From Spinacia oleracea (lineage: Eukaryota; Streptophyta; Magnoliopsida; Caryophyllales; Amaranthaceae): a stretch of DNA of 64,000 nt. How positions within the stretch are numbered: the stretch's first letter is position 1; every line of letters starts with the position of its first letter. The position numbers were made by a program, and so were the translations under genes. Below are positions 35,601 through 47,498 of this stretch, piece by piece. Under the pieces are notes generated by a model that saw nothing but the letters and a program-made list of their open reading frames with translations, was not told the DNA's origin and searched no databases. The stretch spans positions 134,066,385 through 134,130,384 of the forward strand of contig NC_079487.1 in NCBI RefSeq assembly GCF_020520425.1, in the 5' to 3' direction.

Positions 35601-38600
35601 TGGCCTCAAAATCTGATTTGCTCAAACATGTCTTCTTTGTTGTATCACAAACACTTATATTGATTTCTATATTGGCATCAACTACGTTCATGCTAAGGAT
35701 TTTATTAACGTTAAAAGGGAAACTTCACACGAGTTTGAAAAATGTTTCATCTGATTATACCTAGAGCTAATTGTTTTGTTTCAAGGCCGTTTTCCTGTAT
35801 CTGTATCAGAAACTGTCAATTCTCTTTTAGTTAACACGCCCCAAAAGTTTTTCACCTATCGTAATTTAATAAATATTACTCTCCACTTTCATCATCATTC
35901 AGGTGCTTTATGTTTCCCCAATCTGATGGGTGATAAACCGGTGATTATGTTGGGGAAGAGGGAGTTTATTTCATGCTAGCAATATGGTTGGACATAGTGA
36001 CCTTAAGGCAGATTTAATGTTTAATGTTGTAGTATGCGGTGGATCAGTGGCTGCCACTGGCTGTAATTGCATCCCTGATTCCCTACCCAAGTATGGACAA
36101 ACTTTCAGTTTTGCTGTGTTGTTTGAAATGAGCAAAGATTGTAATTAAGACAGTATGGTATAATGGAGAAGAATCATTCTAAACTTTTTGGGTCTACAAT
36201 TCTGATCCTTGCTTATATTTATGTTTTCAAGATCCATTTTCCCCGGAGATTTAGTTGCTTACTAATTTTCTATTTTGCATGTGTGCCTTTCTACCCTCAC
36301 ATCTTTTGAAGGTACGATTTTCTTATAACTGGTATGTTGTTCGCAGGTTTTCTTCAATCCAGAGATCTATAACAGTGATTATACCACTCCTTTACCGGCT
36401 GTTATTGACAAGTGTATCCAGTCTGCACCAATTGACACCAGGCGAGCACTGTACAAGGTAAAGTGATATATGCTTTCTGGTTGAGTGATCTATATTTAAG
36501 AACTCAATTCATGCTTTCTGAATGAACACTTATAGGCTGAAGTAATTTGTGACAACTGCCTAGGTGGGATCTAAGCTTGGTCTTGTTCTTGTCGCTGATG
36601 TTATATTATGGGGCTGACATGTATGTTGAATTGCTGATTGATTTGACAGTTTTATTGAGTTATTTTTCTTTGTTTTATCCTGTGTTTGTTTTTGGACTAA
36701 TATTTTCCTTCATTTTTGTTATCTAACTAACAAGAGAAGATAGTCTACGGATGCTCTTCCAAATACATTTAGTGAAAGAATGTGTTATTGATTTTCATGA
36801 TTGCACTTCAATCATTCCATACCCATCACCTCGCCGTTGCCCCCTCCAAATGGACTTGACCTTAGGTCTGTGTAAAAACTTGCATTAAGACAATCATTCA
36901 TGACCAGATCAGTAAGATTTATGAACAAATATTTCCTTGTTGAAATATTGTGCGAAATGAACAAATATTTCCTTGTTGAAATATTGTGTTGAAATGAACA
37001 AATATATCAATTCCTGGCCATGATGAGATGGGGGTCCATGGGGCCGCTGAACGAAAAATCTAAATTGTAGCTTTACGTGAATGTTTAATTTGCATCATGA
37101 AGTAGTGACATGGGCTGTACCTACTTTTCTATGACCCTTGGAAGATCAGGGATATTACTCTGCTTAGAGTGATTTTTAGTTATTGTGAACAATGGGGTTC
37201 AGTGATCTTCTCATTTTAAATGAGAGTTTCAAACACTATGGTGCAGTGCATGGTGCACGATTCACTTTGATCTAGGTGTGGCTGTCCAGACCTGGACTGC
37301 ATGTATGTGGCACTACCTGCAGGCGGCAGCCAAGGTTTTGTAACCAAAAAAGGGGAAAATGCTTAGGAGTCCTCTGGCTCGGAACAAGCCTGTACTGTGC
37401 CATGGGATGCATTCCTGGGTTAGTCGGCATTGCCTTCCTTACCACAAATTAAGTTAGAAAGAAAGATCTATTGCCCACTTTACTCAGGCCTAGCCTAGCA
37501 CAAACTCAGTGATGCAAGAGCTTATTTATACCGATTCTTTGGGATTTACTTCTGCTCTGTGTGAGTGTGTTTTGGCTGGGGGCCTGAGTCTGGTTGGCAA
37601 TTAGCCCTACGAATGATGCGTAACCCTGCATATTTGGTCAATTGCCACTAATGATTTTTTATCAGCTTATTTCTGCATTTATTGTGTTTAGATAGACTAT
37701 GAATTCCGTGTTAGATAGTCATGTCATGTATCAGCCTGTAGCACTTAAACGGTGCAGTTTCACACGGATCTTGTCAAGATAGGACTCCATGTGCTCTTCT
37801 CATTAAGGATGTTAAATTGTTTTTTAAGTCATTGTTATTATGGCTTAATTCTATCAAATTCTTTGAATTCTACTTTCGGACCTAACTAATTAATTAATTA
37901 TGTGGTATTTAACAGAATATAGTGTTGTCTGGTGGCTCAACGATGTTCAAGGACTTCCACCGTAGATTGCAAAGGGATATAAAGAAGATTGTTGATGCTC
38001 GAGTTCTTGCATCCGAGGTACGGCTTGGTGGAGAAATGAAGGTACGTAAATCATTAATAATATATCAGAATTTATCAAATCTTCAGCATTATGTGGGCTG
38101 ACCTCTCAATTTTCCTGGCAGTCACAACCAGTGGAAGTCAATGTAGTAAGCCATCCTATCCAGAGATATGCAGTATGGTTTGGGGGATCTGTACTTGCTT
38201 CAACTCCTGAGTTTTATGGAGTATGTCCACTTCCCTTTAAAAGTTTCTTTTCAAATTGATGTTGCTTGTTTCTGATTTTTGCCGAATTATTATGCTACTG
38301 CCAGAGTGCTTTGCTATTTGCTAGTGTTACTATGTTACAAGTACTTTAAAAATGTTGCGTCCTCTACCCTGCTACTTTGTCCTTCACAACTCCTTTCAAG
38401 AAATTAATGCTTTTCCGCAGGGCTTATAGAGACCATCTATCCACTACTCCCTCCGTCCCGAAATTATATTCTTGATTTCTATTTCAGGCGTCCCAAATTC
38501 ATAGTCCTGTTTCTATTTTTGGCCATTAATTTTCCCGCTTTCCCATACACTTTCCCACTTTCCCATAATATTTCACTTTTCTTATAACCCGTGTTTTTAG

Positions 38601-39021
38601 TCAAACAAGACTATAAAACTGGGACGGAGGGAGTAGTAATTAAGACTATACGTCTATACTAGGTACTGTAGGGTAGTTTCAAACAAAGGTACACGTAGAA
38701 CAAGGCTGCGTAGACTTGGGATCTCCCAAAAGGCCAGAACCCTATCTATGTCAAAATACATACTGTAATTAGGTGGTGGTGGTTTCAAGTTGTAATGTGT
38801 GGTTATGTTGCTATTGTTACCCATTGTTGTTTCTGGATTATGTTCATGCTCTCAAATTATATGTTCACTTGTTTACACTTCAATTTTAACCATTCCCAAG
38901 TTCCATATCAAAATGTATAACCAAAATCTATTCTGTACAGGCCTGCCATACTAAAGCGGAGTATGAAGAATACGGGGCAAGTATATGTCGCACGAATCCC
39001 GTTTTCAAAGGGATGTACTGA
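29666..39021 (+). CDS. ARP3: Actin-related protein 3 (Arp2/3 complex subunit)
   Basis: Nine exons (29666-29715, 30678-31140, 32391-32537, 33803-33895, 33987-34106, 36347-36457, 37916-38041, 38122-38220, 38941-39021) join in phase to 429 residues, close to the size I recall for plant ARP3. With ARP2 and five ARPC subunits it nucleates branched actin filaments under SCAR/WAVE control; loss in Arabidopsis gives distorted trichomes. The actin fold shows [16 protein letters not shown] (phosphate 1 loop, about 10-25), [15 protein letters not shown] (phosphate 2) and [12 protein letters not shown] (adenosine loop). The ARP3 end [11 protein letters not shown] matches the family. The start lies in [15 protein letters not shown], the ARP3-type N-terminus. 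Introns hold a Stowaway MITE and other repeats. No damage is seen. Confidence 0.97.
32655..32790 (+). repeat. SINE-like dispersed repeat in ARP3 intron 3
   Basis: The block has TGCCTCAAAGAGGCTCCCGC followed by AAGAAGCGGGGTAAG and a GGATGTACGCAACCTTACCC segment, phrases widespread in plant repeat DNA. Degenerate relatives of the last phrase occur near 34290 and 38700. Its family is not certain. Confidence 0.4.
34107..36346 (+). other. ARP3 intron 5 (2.2 kb) with repeat remnants
   Basis: This is the largest ARP3 intron. It carries AACTTATTT-type repeat phrases (34760-34930) and, at about 35285-35460, sequence related to the Tourist-like MITE in the TIC20 intron (GTTTGGTATACGGTAATAAA). No exon is supported inside it, since the flanking exons join in phase 0. 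Confidence 0.5.
38447..38633. mobile_element. Stowaway MITE in ARP3 intron 8
   Basis: The 187-bp element starts CTCCCTCCGTCCCGAAATTA and ends TGGGACGGAGGGAG, flanked by TA on both sides. It sits between the exons ending at 38220 and starting at 38941. Confidence 0.82.
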
Positions 39022-40460
39022 TGCGAAAGGCACTGCAACGATGTACTGTATCTTATGCAATTTTGGCTTTGCGATTTCCACTTCCGAAATATTAGGACCA
39101 CGGTTTATGCATAATGCATGCTCGTAACACATCAGGTAGTCATGTTGTGTTTTGACTTTTGAGGCAACAGGGGAGTGGTGTAAATTAGAAATTACTTTGT
39201 AATAAGAAATGTTTGATATCCCTTTTGTAGTATTTCTTTTGTTAGGAATGTAGGTTGGAACTCTACATTGCCATTGGATACTTTGAATAGAACTCTTGTA
39301 GTTGTTACTACTACGTAGTACGGAGTACATGATAGTCAATTGGTTATACTTTTTACATTTTGGTCACAAATTCACAATGAATTCTTCTTCATTCTTTTCT
39401 AGTTTTAATTGTATTTTTTTTCTTGATTTGATTTTAGATTTTGGAATGTTTATTAATGGTAAAATCCTACCAACTGAGAGGAATAAAGGAAGTCCTAGAT
39501 AATAAGTGACATTGATTTCTTTAAGAGCAAATTGAAATTTTGAAATCTATACTTCAATTTAGATTTTGGTCAGTGTAGGGAGAAAGAGGTCAAAGGGGAG
39601 AAAGAGGTCAAAGGGGAGAAGTGCAATTCTTCATTTTTGTGTGTATCTAAATCCATTATGTGTTCTCCCTGAAAAATAAAAATTCATTATTCCAATTTTA
39701 TATGTGTAGATACACACATTAACCAAAATTTTACAATTATACATGAGGACATGACACAATTCAATTGTTAACCAATATCTCATAATTACGTATTTAACTG
39801 AGAAACCTTTGTTACTTGGTATTAAGGGTCGTAGGTGTTTCAATCAGCAGAGCCGCTAACTTTGATGATGGAGGAATTGTTTGATATCACACTCATTTTT
39901 TTATTTTTTTAAAACATATTCAAAGGTGTATGACCTAAGTTAGTGAAGTTAATATGAAATAAAGCATCTTAATACAGAGTTGTCAAGGAAATTGACAATA
40001 ACTATTAAAACTATTTTTCCCCGATTTTTTATGTCTTTCCTATGTATTATTAAAAGCATTGTGATCCAAAATTAATATTGTCATTGACATTTCAAGCACT
40101 TTCAATATTGATAAAAATGGGAATTTAGAAAGTAAAATAACTTTTTATTACTACGTATATGATTTTTTTTTGCTAATTGGGAAGGGGACCATAGAAAGCT
40201 TTGGAAACAATTAAGATGAAGATAGTAATTTTTTTTTTATAGTAATTTTTTTTTTTTTACATTTTTAGTAGGTTAGGTTAATCTTGTAATCTTATCTTTT
40301 TAGCCCCCCCATGATAATGACAACATATGGAGTATAAAAATAAAAAGGAATTTAACTGTAGATATTTCAAAAAAATAAAGAAAAAAGAAAAAAAAAACGT
40401 AAGTAAGAAAATTTAGGAAGAAACTAGCGAAAGAGAAATCCCACCAATCAATTTGTCTGA
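39022..40460. other. ARP3 3' flank and intergenic DNA
   Basis: The first few hundred bases are likely ARP3 3' UTR. Two adjoining GAGAAAGAGGTCAAAGGG copies lie at about 39580-39616, and T-runs at 40225-40260. No gene is supported. Confidence 0.5.
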
Positions 40461-40532
40461 CTCAGGGAGCTCTGAGCCTGACTGCCGGAGACCCCCAAAA
40501 TTACAGAGCACGAGAAATAATTTGTATTGAAG

Positions 40533-41417
40533 GTATAATTTTTTTAATTGATTTCTTAAATTCTTAGTTTTGATGTTCGTTCTGATTCATAATTGGTTAG
40601 TAAGTCATCTTATTGTATGCAGTTGCTTCCTGTTCTTTGTTTGATTCGTGGGTTTTCTGTATTTTTTGGATCTATGTTTAAATTTGTTGAAATTATGATT
40701 TGATTTGTAGTGTCGGTGTGTTATTTTGATGATTTTGGGAGCTGGGTGTGTTGTTATTACTTCTGATTTGCGATTTGAAGAACTGGGCAGTTGTTGGATT
40801 TGAATTTGATGGTGTTTTTATTAGGTGGGTCAATCAGATTTTGGCTTTTGTTTGAAGGTTTTTTGATTTGGATGAAGAAGTTTGCTTGTTTCGAATTTCT
40901 GTTTTTAGGTTTAGGGTTAGATCTCGATTATTTCCTGTTTATACTGATGATTTAAGAGTTGAATTTCCTTGGTTATACATGTCTGTTTGATTTATGTTGT
41001 TTGGGATTACATTACTTAAATAGCTTTGAAGAGTCGAAGGGTTGATTGGTTTTGATATATTCTACAAGCATTTGAGTGCTAGAAACCGAAAAAAACCTGA
41101 ATTGAGTCGCATGAATTGTTTTTCTAGTTTTACTTGGTACTAGTGGAGTTAGCTGACATGTGGCCTCATATCCGATCCTTGATCTCGTGAAACAGTGATT
41201 TGTGCCTTACTGTTTTCTGATTGATGCCTAGTGCTTTACCTTATGTATAATGAGTGCAGCAATTCACATTCCTCTTTGGTTTGCTGTGGATAGAGCATCC
41301 TGTGTATGACTTCAATCTCGTTGGAACCGTGAGAGTACAGGATGCTTTTCCTTTCGGAATGTATGGTAAATTATGATAGTCTGATTGGGTCATCTCTGTT
41401 TTGATTTGAATAATTAG
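40533..41417 (+). other. Inferred 5'-UTR leader intron of CFIm gene
   Basis: A donor in TTGAAG|GTATAA and an acceptor in TAATTAG|GTGGAAG bracket an 885-bp T-rich stretch with no long frame, typical of plant leader introns. The start codon follows 44 bases after the acceptor. Exact sites are inferred from splice consensus only. Confidence 0.5.
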
Positions 41418-41461
41418 GTGGAAGTGATCATCTAAACATTGTTACTATAAAGTAGATTTAG

Positions 41462-43357
41462 ATGGATCCAGCTGCTGAAGAGCAAATAGATTACGGTGAT
41501 GAGGATTATGGAAGTGCTCAAAAGCTGCAATATCAGGGCAGTGGAGCTATTCCGGCTCTAGCAGACGAGGAGATGATAGGAGAAGATGATGATTACGAGG
41601 ATCTTTATGATGGGGTTAATGTTGGAGAGGGTTTCTTGCAATTTCATCGTTCTGAGGCACAAGGCCCGCCTAATAATAGTGTTGGAAACGGTGGTATACA
41701 AGCCCAAACCTATAATGCCCCTCAACCTAGACAAGATGCAGGTTTATCCCTTAACCTGGGAAATTCTGGGGTTGCTTCCGATGGGAGACACCAAAGTGCA
41801 AGTCTTGCTGTTAAAGAACCAGAAGTGGGATCTGCTAATCACATTAGTGGGGCAGAAAAGAGAATTCATGATACTGCTGCTGGGAATATGGGATTTCAAG
41901 GTCCGACCCCTATAGCTGCAGGCAGTGTTCCAGACATTAGTAAAGCTACTAATCATGTTAGTGGGGGTCCAAGTGCTTCTCAAGGGAATGTATTTAATCA
42001 GATGTCGGCAAATGCAAACGTGAGTATGGACCATATGATGGCCAATGACAATATCATCCGGCCTCAGATGGATAACGGTCCAACCATGTTGTTTGTGGGT
42101 GAGTTACATTGGTGGACCACTGATTCAGAGATTGAAAATGTACTGTCTCATTATGGGAAGGTCAAAGAGATCAAGTTTTTTGACGAAAGAGCAAGTGGAA
42201 AATCAAAAGGCTATTGCCAAGTCGAGTTTTATGATGCTTCTGCTGCTGCTGCATGCAAAGAGGGAATGAATGGACACAGTTTCAATGGACGAGCCTGTGT
42301 AGTGACCTTTGCTTCACCCCAAACTTTGAAGCAGATGGGAGCTGCCTATGCAAGCAAGAACCCACAACAGCCGCAGTCGCAGCCTCAGGGAAGAAGAAAT
42401 GTAACTGATGGGGCTGGAAGGGGTGGTGGTGGGATGAACTTTTCAGGTGGAGATGGAGGACGAGGTTTCAGTAGAGGTGGATGGGGACGAGGAGGACAGG
42501 GTGTATCTGCTAGGGGTCCCGGCGGTTCAGGCCCAAGGGGAAGAGGTCCAATGGGCCCCAAGAATGGTCTTGGGAATGTTGGTGGAATGGGAGGAGCTGC
42601 TATGGGAAACTTTGGGCAAGGTCTTGGAAACCCAGGATTTGGCGGACCAGGTGGAGGAATGATGCATCCTCAAGCCATGATGGGTCCAGGGTTTGACCCG
42701 TCATATATGGGCCGAGGAGGTGGGTATGGAGGCTTTTCTGGCCCTGCTTTTCCTGGAATGATGCCTCCGTTTCAATCTGTCAATCCCATGGGAATGGCCG
42801 GTGTGGCTCCTCATGTTAACCCTGCCTTTTTTGGCCGTGGAATGACACCGAATGGAATGGGAATGATGGGTAGCACTGGAATGGAAGGACATCCCGGGGC
42901 GATGTGGGCTGACCCTGGCATGGGTGGATGGGCTGGTGGTGAAGACCATGGACAGAAGACAAGAGAGTCAAGTTACGGCGGTGAAGATGGGGCTTCTGAT
43001 TATAGGTACGCGGAAGAAAACCCTGAAAAGAGTTCTAGGACAAATACTGCTCCTCCTCGAGAAAAGGAAAGAGCCGCCCCCGAACGCGATTGGTCTGGAA
43101 ACTCTGAGAGGAGATATCGAGATGAGAGAGAGCAAGATTATGAAAGACCTGAAAAGGAACGCAGATATAGAGAAGAGAAGGATAGCCATAGAGATCATCG
43201 TCGAAAAGAACGTGATTCAGCTTACGAGGATGATTGGGACAGGGGGCAGACCTCATCAAGATCTAGAAGCAGGTCCCGGGCTGTTCCAGAAGATGATCAC
43301 AGGTCCAGGTCAAGGGATGTCGAATATGGGAAGAGGAGACGTGCTCCATCAGAGTAA
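41462..43357 (+). CDS. CPSF6: Cleavage factor Im 59/68-kDa subunit (CPSF6-like)
   Basis: One uninterrupted coding exon encodes 631 residues. The protein is the larger CFIm subunit, which pairs with CFIm25 at UGUA motifs and guides poly(A)-site choice in the nucleus. An acidic N-terminus (DYGDEDYGS, about 10-18) precedes a single RRM (about 208-285), whose RNP2 region reads MLFVGELHWWTTD. The WWTTD block is characteristic of CPSF6/CPSF7 RRMs and separates it from ordinary hnRNP or SR proteins. A Gly/Met/Pro/Arg-rich middle with RGG-like words follows (about 310-490), then a charged RE/RD/RS tail (about 525-631) ending KRRRAPSE, a likely nuclear-import and splicing-factor contact. The ATG follows a probable leader intron. 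Overlapping frames of 70-150 residues are shadows of this biased composition. Confidence 0.93.
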   Translation: MDPAAEEQIDYGDEDYGSAQKLQYQGSGAIPALADEEMIGEDDDYEDLYDGVNVGEGFLQFHRSEAQGPPNNSVGNGGIQAQTYNAPQPRQDAGLSLNLGNSGVASDGRHQSASLAVKEPEVGSANHISGAEKRIHDTAAGNMGFQGPTPIAAGSVPDISKATNHVSGGPSASQGNVFNQMSANANVSMDHMMANDNIIRPQMDNGPTMLFVGELHWWTTDSEIENVLSHYGKVKEIKFFDERASGKSKGYCQVEFYDASAAAACKEGMNGHSFNGRACVVTFASPQTLKQMGAAYASKNPQQPQSQPQGRRNVTDGAGRGGGGMNFSGGDGGRGFSRGGWGRGGQGVSARGPGGSGPRGRGPMGPKNGLGNVGGMGGAAMGNFGQGLGNPGFGGPGGGMMHPQAMMGPGFDPSYMGRGGGYGGFSGPAFPGMMPPFQSVNPMGMAGVAPHVNPAFFGRGMTPNGMGMMGSTGMEGHPGAMWADPGMGGWAGGEDHGQKTRESSYGGEDGASDYRYAEENPEKSSRTNTAPPREKERAAPERDWSGNSERRYRDEREQDYERPEKERRYREEKDSHRDHRRKERDSAYEDDWDRGQTSSRSRSRSRAVPEDDHRSRSRDVEYGKRRRAPSE

Positions 43358-45628
43358 CAAGTAATCTTCACTTTTACGTAGTGTCGGATGTGATGATCAT
43401 CAATCTCCATGTCTCCGTCACTTGGTTTTCTTCCAACTGCAGTTTCCTGATTTTGGCCGCACTTTCAAGGCTCGCACTTTCAAGGCTCCTGCTTGTCGCA
43501 GCATTTCTGGCTTTTCATTACCAAAAGTAAGTATTAACTTGAGGCAGATTGAGAGGAAATAAACTATTCCTTCCCATCTTGCTCACTAAAGGACATCACT
43601 AGATGCCGCCATATGCCTGTGTCTAATGCTTTTAAATTTGAACATTTAGCTTGATTAGTGTAACAGTGTGGATCTTATTTGCTGGTTGGTCTCTAATCTC
43701 CCAGCTAGATTATTATGATGTTTGTTGCCTCATTCTCTCTGCTCAAGATATCACATCTTTTAGTGAGGCTATAGAATCCTTCATGACTACCTGGGAGTCA
43801 TTATGTGATCACTACTTGTGAACGGACTAACTTATCATGCATCTTACTTACGTGCATACCATCTTTTGTACAGTTTTTGCCACTTCGTGGGTTGTGGTTG
43901 AAAATCATGTGTGGTCTATCTAATTCCTATTGTATCAAGTTCAGTGCTGGTTTAATGGATAGTTTAGCATGCTAATTCTTGTTAAAGTTGTTTGTTTTGG
44001 TGCAATGATTGATGCTTAGTGTTTAGCATGCTGAATTCTGAATGTGAGTGGGTCTAGATTACAGAATGTAGTAGTGTTTCTTTGACATGTTTTGACATGA
44101 AGATTTTGGTCATATATTCAGGGAGCACTCTTTTGCTTCGTGATTGAATCAATCAGCGTATGTTGATTATCCAGAGAAAAGATGTTTTATGGCCTGCCCT
44201 GCAGTAAATTCCTCTATATTGGACTCTACCTTTACAGAGGAGCTTCTTTTCTGATTGTGCTAGATTAACTTTCAATTTAACTAAAATGGCAACAAATTTG
44301 CAATCAAATTTGTGAAATGTAATCTTTTCGCTTGTAACTTTAATGTACGTACTCCTGTGGCCGTTGTTAGTAGACGTCATTTTGTATCCGTAGACTGTAC
44401 CATTAGCTTGCTTCTGTAAACAAGGGTGGCTGTTTTTTTTGTGAAGAACCCTTGTGATGTATTTTCATGGTGTTTCTAAATTTTGTAAACTTGGGTTGAC
44501 AACTTGGAGATAGCGGCGTACTTCTAGTCTGACCTGATTTTTCTCGCGCTTGGAGCTAGTCTTATTATGTGTATTAATTGTAGTTTCTCAGTTTTATTTT
44601 TTATAGGATTAAGTAGAGAGCTTGTAAATTCTCTGAAAAAAGCAGTCTGGTGAGGATTTTTTGACCCCCCTTTTATCAGCTGTTAGCAATTTATCAGTCA
44701 ACAGAATTAAACTAGGGTTTTTCTCCTTTCTTGTACATATATATATATAGGTTCACTTCATTCATTTTTTAAGAAGTCTGTAAATCTTTGTTATGTAAAT
44801 TCTTTGTACCGACATTTTAACCAATGGAAGTCCTTGAGATGTGAAATTACCATCTACTTTTATCTCCTCTCTATTCCTTAAGTAGTAGTATTAGATTGGA
44901 AGTTCTCACTGATTGGCCAGTTTTGGCATGTAAATTGTGGTGTTTACTGTAAACTTGGCCCTTGGTCGGGATGGGTCGGGCTGGCCCGTGGACTGTTGTA
45001 CCGGGTCAGGCCGGGCCGTCGTGCTTAATCCCAATTTTACTAAATTTAGTGTACTTTGTCGTGTCGGGTCGAGTCGTGTTGTGCCTTATCGTGCTTTTTT
45101 CCAAAAAAGATCGATCCAGGCCCGGCCCACGACTTTGTGCTCTTGCCGGACGTGCTTTTTCCGTGCCAGGTCGGGTATTTTCGTGCCGGGTCTGTTTGGG
45201 CCTTGGGCTGGCCCGGCCCACAGCCATATTTAGTACTACTTCTCTCATTCTCTGTTATTGATGTCTGAGTTGGTCTGAAACCTGTTTTGTTTTGATGTTA
45301 CTGTCCTGTACTTGGACTGTTGGATGTTATTAGAATTGCAATAAGGAAGTTCAAAGCTATGCTACTCCGACCCGAGTTTAAGTAATTGCATTTAGCCGGT
45401 TGAAATCGGCTTCAGTTAGATGATATGAAACCTTTTGTGGTCTGTCTTTGTCTTTGATATGGCATCTTTACAGAAACAACCTTTGCACTTGGCTTTCACC
45501 TTATTATAGATCTGTGCATGAGGTCTGATCTGAACTTTTTCTCTGAGATTTTGTTGTTGATATCACACTGTTCTCATTTTCGACGACTTTGGTGTTGTTT
45601 GTTATAACTTGTACCAACTATGAAGTAA
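43358..45628. other. CFIm 3' UTR and downstream intergenic DNA
   Basis: The 3' UTR probably runs several hundred bases with no long frame. A TATATATATA box-like tract lies at about 44738. The GC-rich repeat at 44945-45235 stands out. No further gene is supported. Confidence 0.5.
44945..45235 (+). repeat. GC-rich dispersed repeat, copy 1
   Basis: The block is dense in GGGTCGGGC, CCGTGCC and GGCCCGGCCCA words and contains AATCCCAATTTTACTAAATT. The same words in inverted orientation make up 63775-64000. It has no true ORF; long frames come from the GC bias. It may be part of a larger transposon family. Confidence 0.6.
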
Positions 45629-46849
45629 TCTATATTACTAAAGCAGAGTGGTGTGTAAGATAGTTGAGGAATATGCAATTCAAGCCATCAATTAACGCTA
45701 TATTGATTGGTGATATTTTTTTCTCCATATTGTAGCATCTTAAATATTATGTATTATTTTTCTTATGTACTACCTCTTTTTACAATTAATCTATAATGTT
45801 ATATTGTTTTTCTTAGAGAGAAAAATAAAAAAAATTATAATATTTTAGAGAATTGAATTAGACAAAAACAATCCGCATACCTAAGTTTGACAATGTATAT
45901 AACAATTTCACTTGATAATATAAGCACGAATCCACGATTTTAAAACGTTAAATAAACATTTAACTTCTCCATTTTATATTTTAAATTTATAAAATGATTG
46001 GATATACAAATAAGCTATAGTACGTCAATACCAAACCATAATACAACAACTATAAAATAGGTTGTATTTGCATAAGTTTAGAGGTGAGCCAATCAAAAGA
46101 GCTCCACAAAAAATATGAGTGAGGGGTAGAAACAAGAGAGATAAGTGAGAGACATGAGCTCTCGCAAATATTATTGTAAAATTCTTATTGATGTAATCAA
46201 TGATAACAATGCAAATTTTGTTATATTATCCAGACCCATCAAAACTTCCACGGGCGTCCTCAAATTTCTATCAGCTCCCTCCGTACTTTATAGGAGTTAT
46301 ACTTTGAACATACAAAGTTTTAGGAACATGAGAAATTTCCCTTTATATGGAAGCAATAGTTTTGCTAATTGGAAAAAAAATTATCTTTCAAAAGAAAATT
46401 CATTTTGTACGTAGTATTTGGTAAAATAAAATAATATTTTTTGCATATCTTTCATTTTTAATAATTTTAAGAAGTTGTGCGAATGCATGGGTGAAATTCG
46501 ATCTAACTAATTTTACATTATAGACAATATGGACCATTGTTCAATTAAGATTATTTTATTAGTTACCATTAGATTCTCTTAGGCCATTATTAATTGTTTT
46601 TGTAGTTGGAATAGATCAATAAAAATGCACAGAAAACATTCCGAGTTTACAATGATTGATGAATTTATTAAATTTAAATACGGAGTATTAGATTTTACAA
46701 TCACAAACATTGGTTAAGAAATTGTCTTTGTAGTTTTAAACTTTTAGCTTCGCATACTCTTTCTTATGGGTTTGTTTAAACAATAAGATGGGATATTAAT
46801 TTTTGGTGATTATAAGATGGAATATTATGATGAAATACCATACCTTTCT

Positions 46850-46974
46850 TTTTGTTAGTTAATGTGCGAGAAATGATATAATATTAGTAAAAATATGTCA
46901 TATATAGAAACGGAGCGAGTATTAAGGGACGACTTTATAAGAAAAAAGAGACGAATATTAAGGGACGGAGGGAG
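46850..46974. mobile_element. Stowaway right-end fragment
   Basis: It matches the right part of the MITE at 5685-6016, including two copies of ATTAAGGGACG and the terminal GGGACGGAGGGAG followed by TA. The left end is missing. It lies inside Helitron 1. Confidence 0.6.
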
Positions 46975-47171
46975 TAAGTGCTAAGTTTTTTAGATAATGT
47001 AATCACAAATACTTTAATTTTTTTTTTTTTGTTTCTATACGTACTCTAATTATTATTGTACATTGTCAAAATATTATTCACAAGTAAATATTATAAGGGT
47101 AATTCTTAAATAAACAAAATCCACCTGATATACTAAGACAATTACCCTATTGCGCATTTAATTTGGGCATA

Positions 47172-47498
47172 CACAAATTCTTATTTACAATGGGTGTACA
47201 ATAAATATTGTACACCAAAGTAAAAGTTAACTCAAAATGCTTAAAAGTTAAGCTTATATATGTAAAAGTTATATATTTTTTAGTGATAAATTTTTTGATT
47301 TTAGTAAAACTTATTTCTTTAAAATGACAAATAATGTATAAAATTAATCATTTGACCCTTTAAAATGTTTATCTATCAACTTTTTTATTACTAATATAAA
47401 AGTTAATCAAAACTAGGTTAAAGTTACAAAATATTGAGTAAAAGTTATCTTGGTGTACAATAAATTTATTGTACACCTAGTGCGCACAAGACCTTTTG
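47172..47498 (+). mobile_element. Palindrome-rich MITE, copy A
   Basis: It begins CACAAATTCTTATTTACAA and ends GCGCACAAGACCTTTTG. The flanks TTGGGCATA and TTGAACATA are a 7-of-9 matched target duplication. A GGTGTACAATA-type palindrome lies inside the left end (about 47190-47213). A second palindrome of about 26 bp lies inside the right end (about 47452-47477). Nested in Helitron 1. Confidence 0.8.

Noticed and set aside
42924-43364. 146-codon frame overlapping the CFIm tail
   Set aside because: Alternative frame of a charged repeat-rich coding region; the 631-residue frame has the conserved RRM.
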